Below are positions 63,337 through 64,000 of a DNA stretch of 64,000 nt, in pieces (the stretch's first letter is position 1; every line of letters starts with the position of its first letter). The notes below the pieces were generated by a model. It had not been told where the DNA came from. It worked only from the letters and a program-made list of their open reading frames with translations, and did not search any database. The stretch lies in assembly GCA_903865435.1 (NCBI GenBank), contig CAIPJS010000023.1:62001-126000 (forward strand). Direction: 5' to 3'. The DNA comes from an uncultured Bacteroidota bacterium (GTDB taxonomy: Bacteria; Bacteroidota; Bacteroidia; Chitinophagales; Chitinophagaceae). The translations under genes and the position numbers were made by a program.

Positions 63337-64000
63337 ATGGATTTTAAGTTAACAGAAGAGCAGTTGATGATTCAAAAAGCTGCGCGTGCCTTTGCACAAC
63401 AACAATGTTTACCAGGTGTCATAGAACGTGATGAGCATCAAAAATTTCCCAAAGAACAAGTAGAACAATTAGCCGACTTGGGTTTTTTAGGCATGATGGC
63501 TTCGCCTGAATACGGCGGTGCCGGAATGGACACTATAAGTTATGTTATTGCGATGGAGGAGATTAGTAAGGTAGATGCAAGTGTATCTGTCATCATGAGT
63601 GTGAACAATAGTTTAGTATGTTGGGGTTTAGAACATTTTGGAACAGAAGCGCAAAAGAAAAAATATTTAACCCCTTTAGCTCAAGGTAAAAAAGAGGGGC
63701 TGATGCACATTGGTGCATTTTTATTGAGTGAACCAGAAGCGGGAAGTGACGCTACACATCAACATACTTCTGCTATTGATAATGGAGATCATTATTTAAT
63801 CAATGGAGTAAAGAATTGGATTACCAATGGTTCTTCTGCATCCATCTATTTAGTGATGGCACAAACCGATGCTTCTAAAGGGCCAAAAGGAATCAATGCT
63901 TTTATTGTTGAAAAAAATACACCTGGCATCACCGTAGGCGCTAAAGAAAATAAATTGGGCATTAGAGGTAGTGATACCCATGCCGTTTCGTTTGCAGATG
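63337..64000 (+). CDS. Acyl-CoA dehydrogenase (3' partial)
   Basis: The frame is cut by the right edge; 221 residues are visible. MDFKLTEEQLMIQKAARAFA is the usual N-terminal helix, PEYGGAGMDTISYVIAMEEIS follows, and LLSEPEAGSDATHQ is the family FAD/substrate signature. The length fits the N-terminal and middle domains of a short- or medium-chain enzyme (butyryl-CoA type). It oxidises acyl-CoA at C2-C3, passing electrons to ETF; the chain length is unknown. Confidence 0.93.
   Translation, partial: MDFKLTEEQLMIQKAARAFAQQQCLPGVIERDEHQKFPKEQVEQLADLGFLGMMASPEYGGAGMDTISYVIAMEEISKVDASVSVIMSVNNSLVCWGLEHFGTEAQKKKYLTPLAQGKKEGLMHIGAFLLSEPEAGSDATHQHTSAIDNGDHYLINGVKNWITNGSSASIYLVMAQTDASKGPKGINAFIVEKNTPGITVGAKENKLGIRGSDTHAVSFAD

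Noticed and set aside
1-64000. CRISPR arrays, insertion sequences or prophage
   Set aside because: No spaced direct repeats, transposase, integrase or phage structural genes are visible; the only tandem repeat is the short one before uxaC.

Overview
The window is chromosomal DNA of a Bacteroidota bacterium, most likely of the Chitinophagia/Chitinophagaceae type (inference). Supporting signs are AT-rich sequence, Bacteroidota-type promoters (TTTG, then about 19-20 bases, then TAnnTTTG) before many genes, few Shine-Dalgarno sequences, and family-specific proteins (DUF4294, DUF3078, short LptE lipoproteins, an alpha-oxoamine synthase, the BshB1/BrxA/YfiT bacillithiol proteins and a NagB-PIG-L fusion). 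No insertion sequence, prophage, CRISPR array or rRNA operon is visible. There is one tRNA gene (tRNA-Arg, ACG). Both ends cut genes: an SDR dehydrogenase on the left and an acyl-CoA dehydrogenase on the right.

Bases 1-9311 hold a plus-strand hexuronate catabolic operon: SDR reductase, uxuA, uxaC, kdgK, kdgA and an ExuT-like transporter give a full route from glucuronate to pyruvate and glyceraldehyde-3-phosphate. Two exported proteins follow: a tandem DUF1080 protein and a Tat-exported Gfo/Idh/MocA oxidoreductase. DUF1080 proteins and such oxidoreductases are linked to oxidative (3-keto) glycoside cleavage, so the locus may release uronic acids outside the cytoplasm and then import and degrade them. 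This is the most interesting system candidate in the window.

Bases 9321-25249 hold a short GT35 alpha-glucan phosphorylase homologue lacking the PLP lysine, an Nramp transporter fused to a universal-stress domain, NADP-isocitrate dehydrogenase, a tiny Cys/His-rich exported protein, a PafA-type phosphatase, an alpha-oxoamine synthase, a YihY-like protein, mltG, and the minus-strand operon miaB - sigma-54 activator - lptE - TPR-like protein - secG. Bases 25437-34666 hold a DUF3078 protein, purK, an orphan ABC ATPase, a YfiT/DinB protein and a tight six-gene minus operon (membrane protein, unknown radical SAM enzyme, EamA, TSUP, TonB, folC).

Bases 34732-43197 hold ccmE (CxxxY variant) and ccmF, a DUF4294 protein, glnS, tilS, a rhomboid protease, rlmH, a small exported protein and tRNA-Arg. 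Bases 43279-51651 hold a glycolysis/amino-sugar block (pfkA, pyk, nagB fusion), an ABC-F ATPase and two unknown envelope proteins. Bases 51722-55121 are the translation block thrS-infC-rpmI-rplT, with a terminator and a new promoter between infC and rpmI. Bases 55275-63300 hold arginine decarboxylase, bacilliredoxin, lgt, yajQ, rpmE (type B), bshB1, aguB, aguA and an amidase lipoprotein. speA with aguA and aguB gives a complete arginine-to-putrescine route. bshB1, the bacilliredoxin and YfiT point to bacillithiol as the low-molecular-weight thiol.
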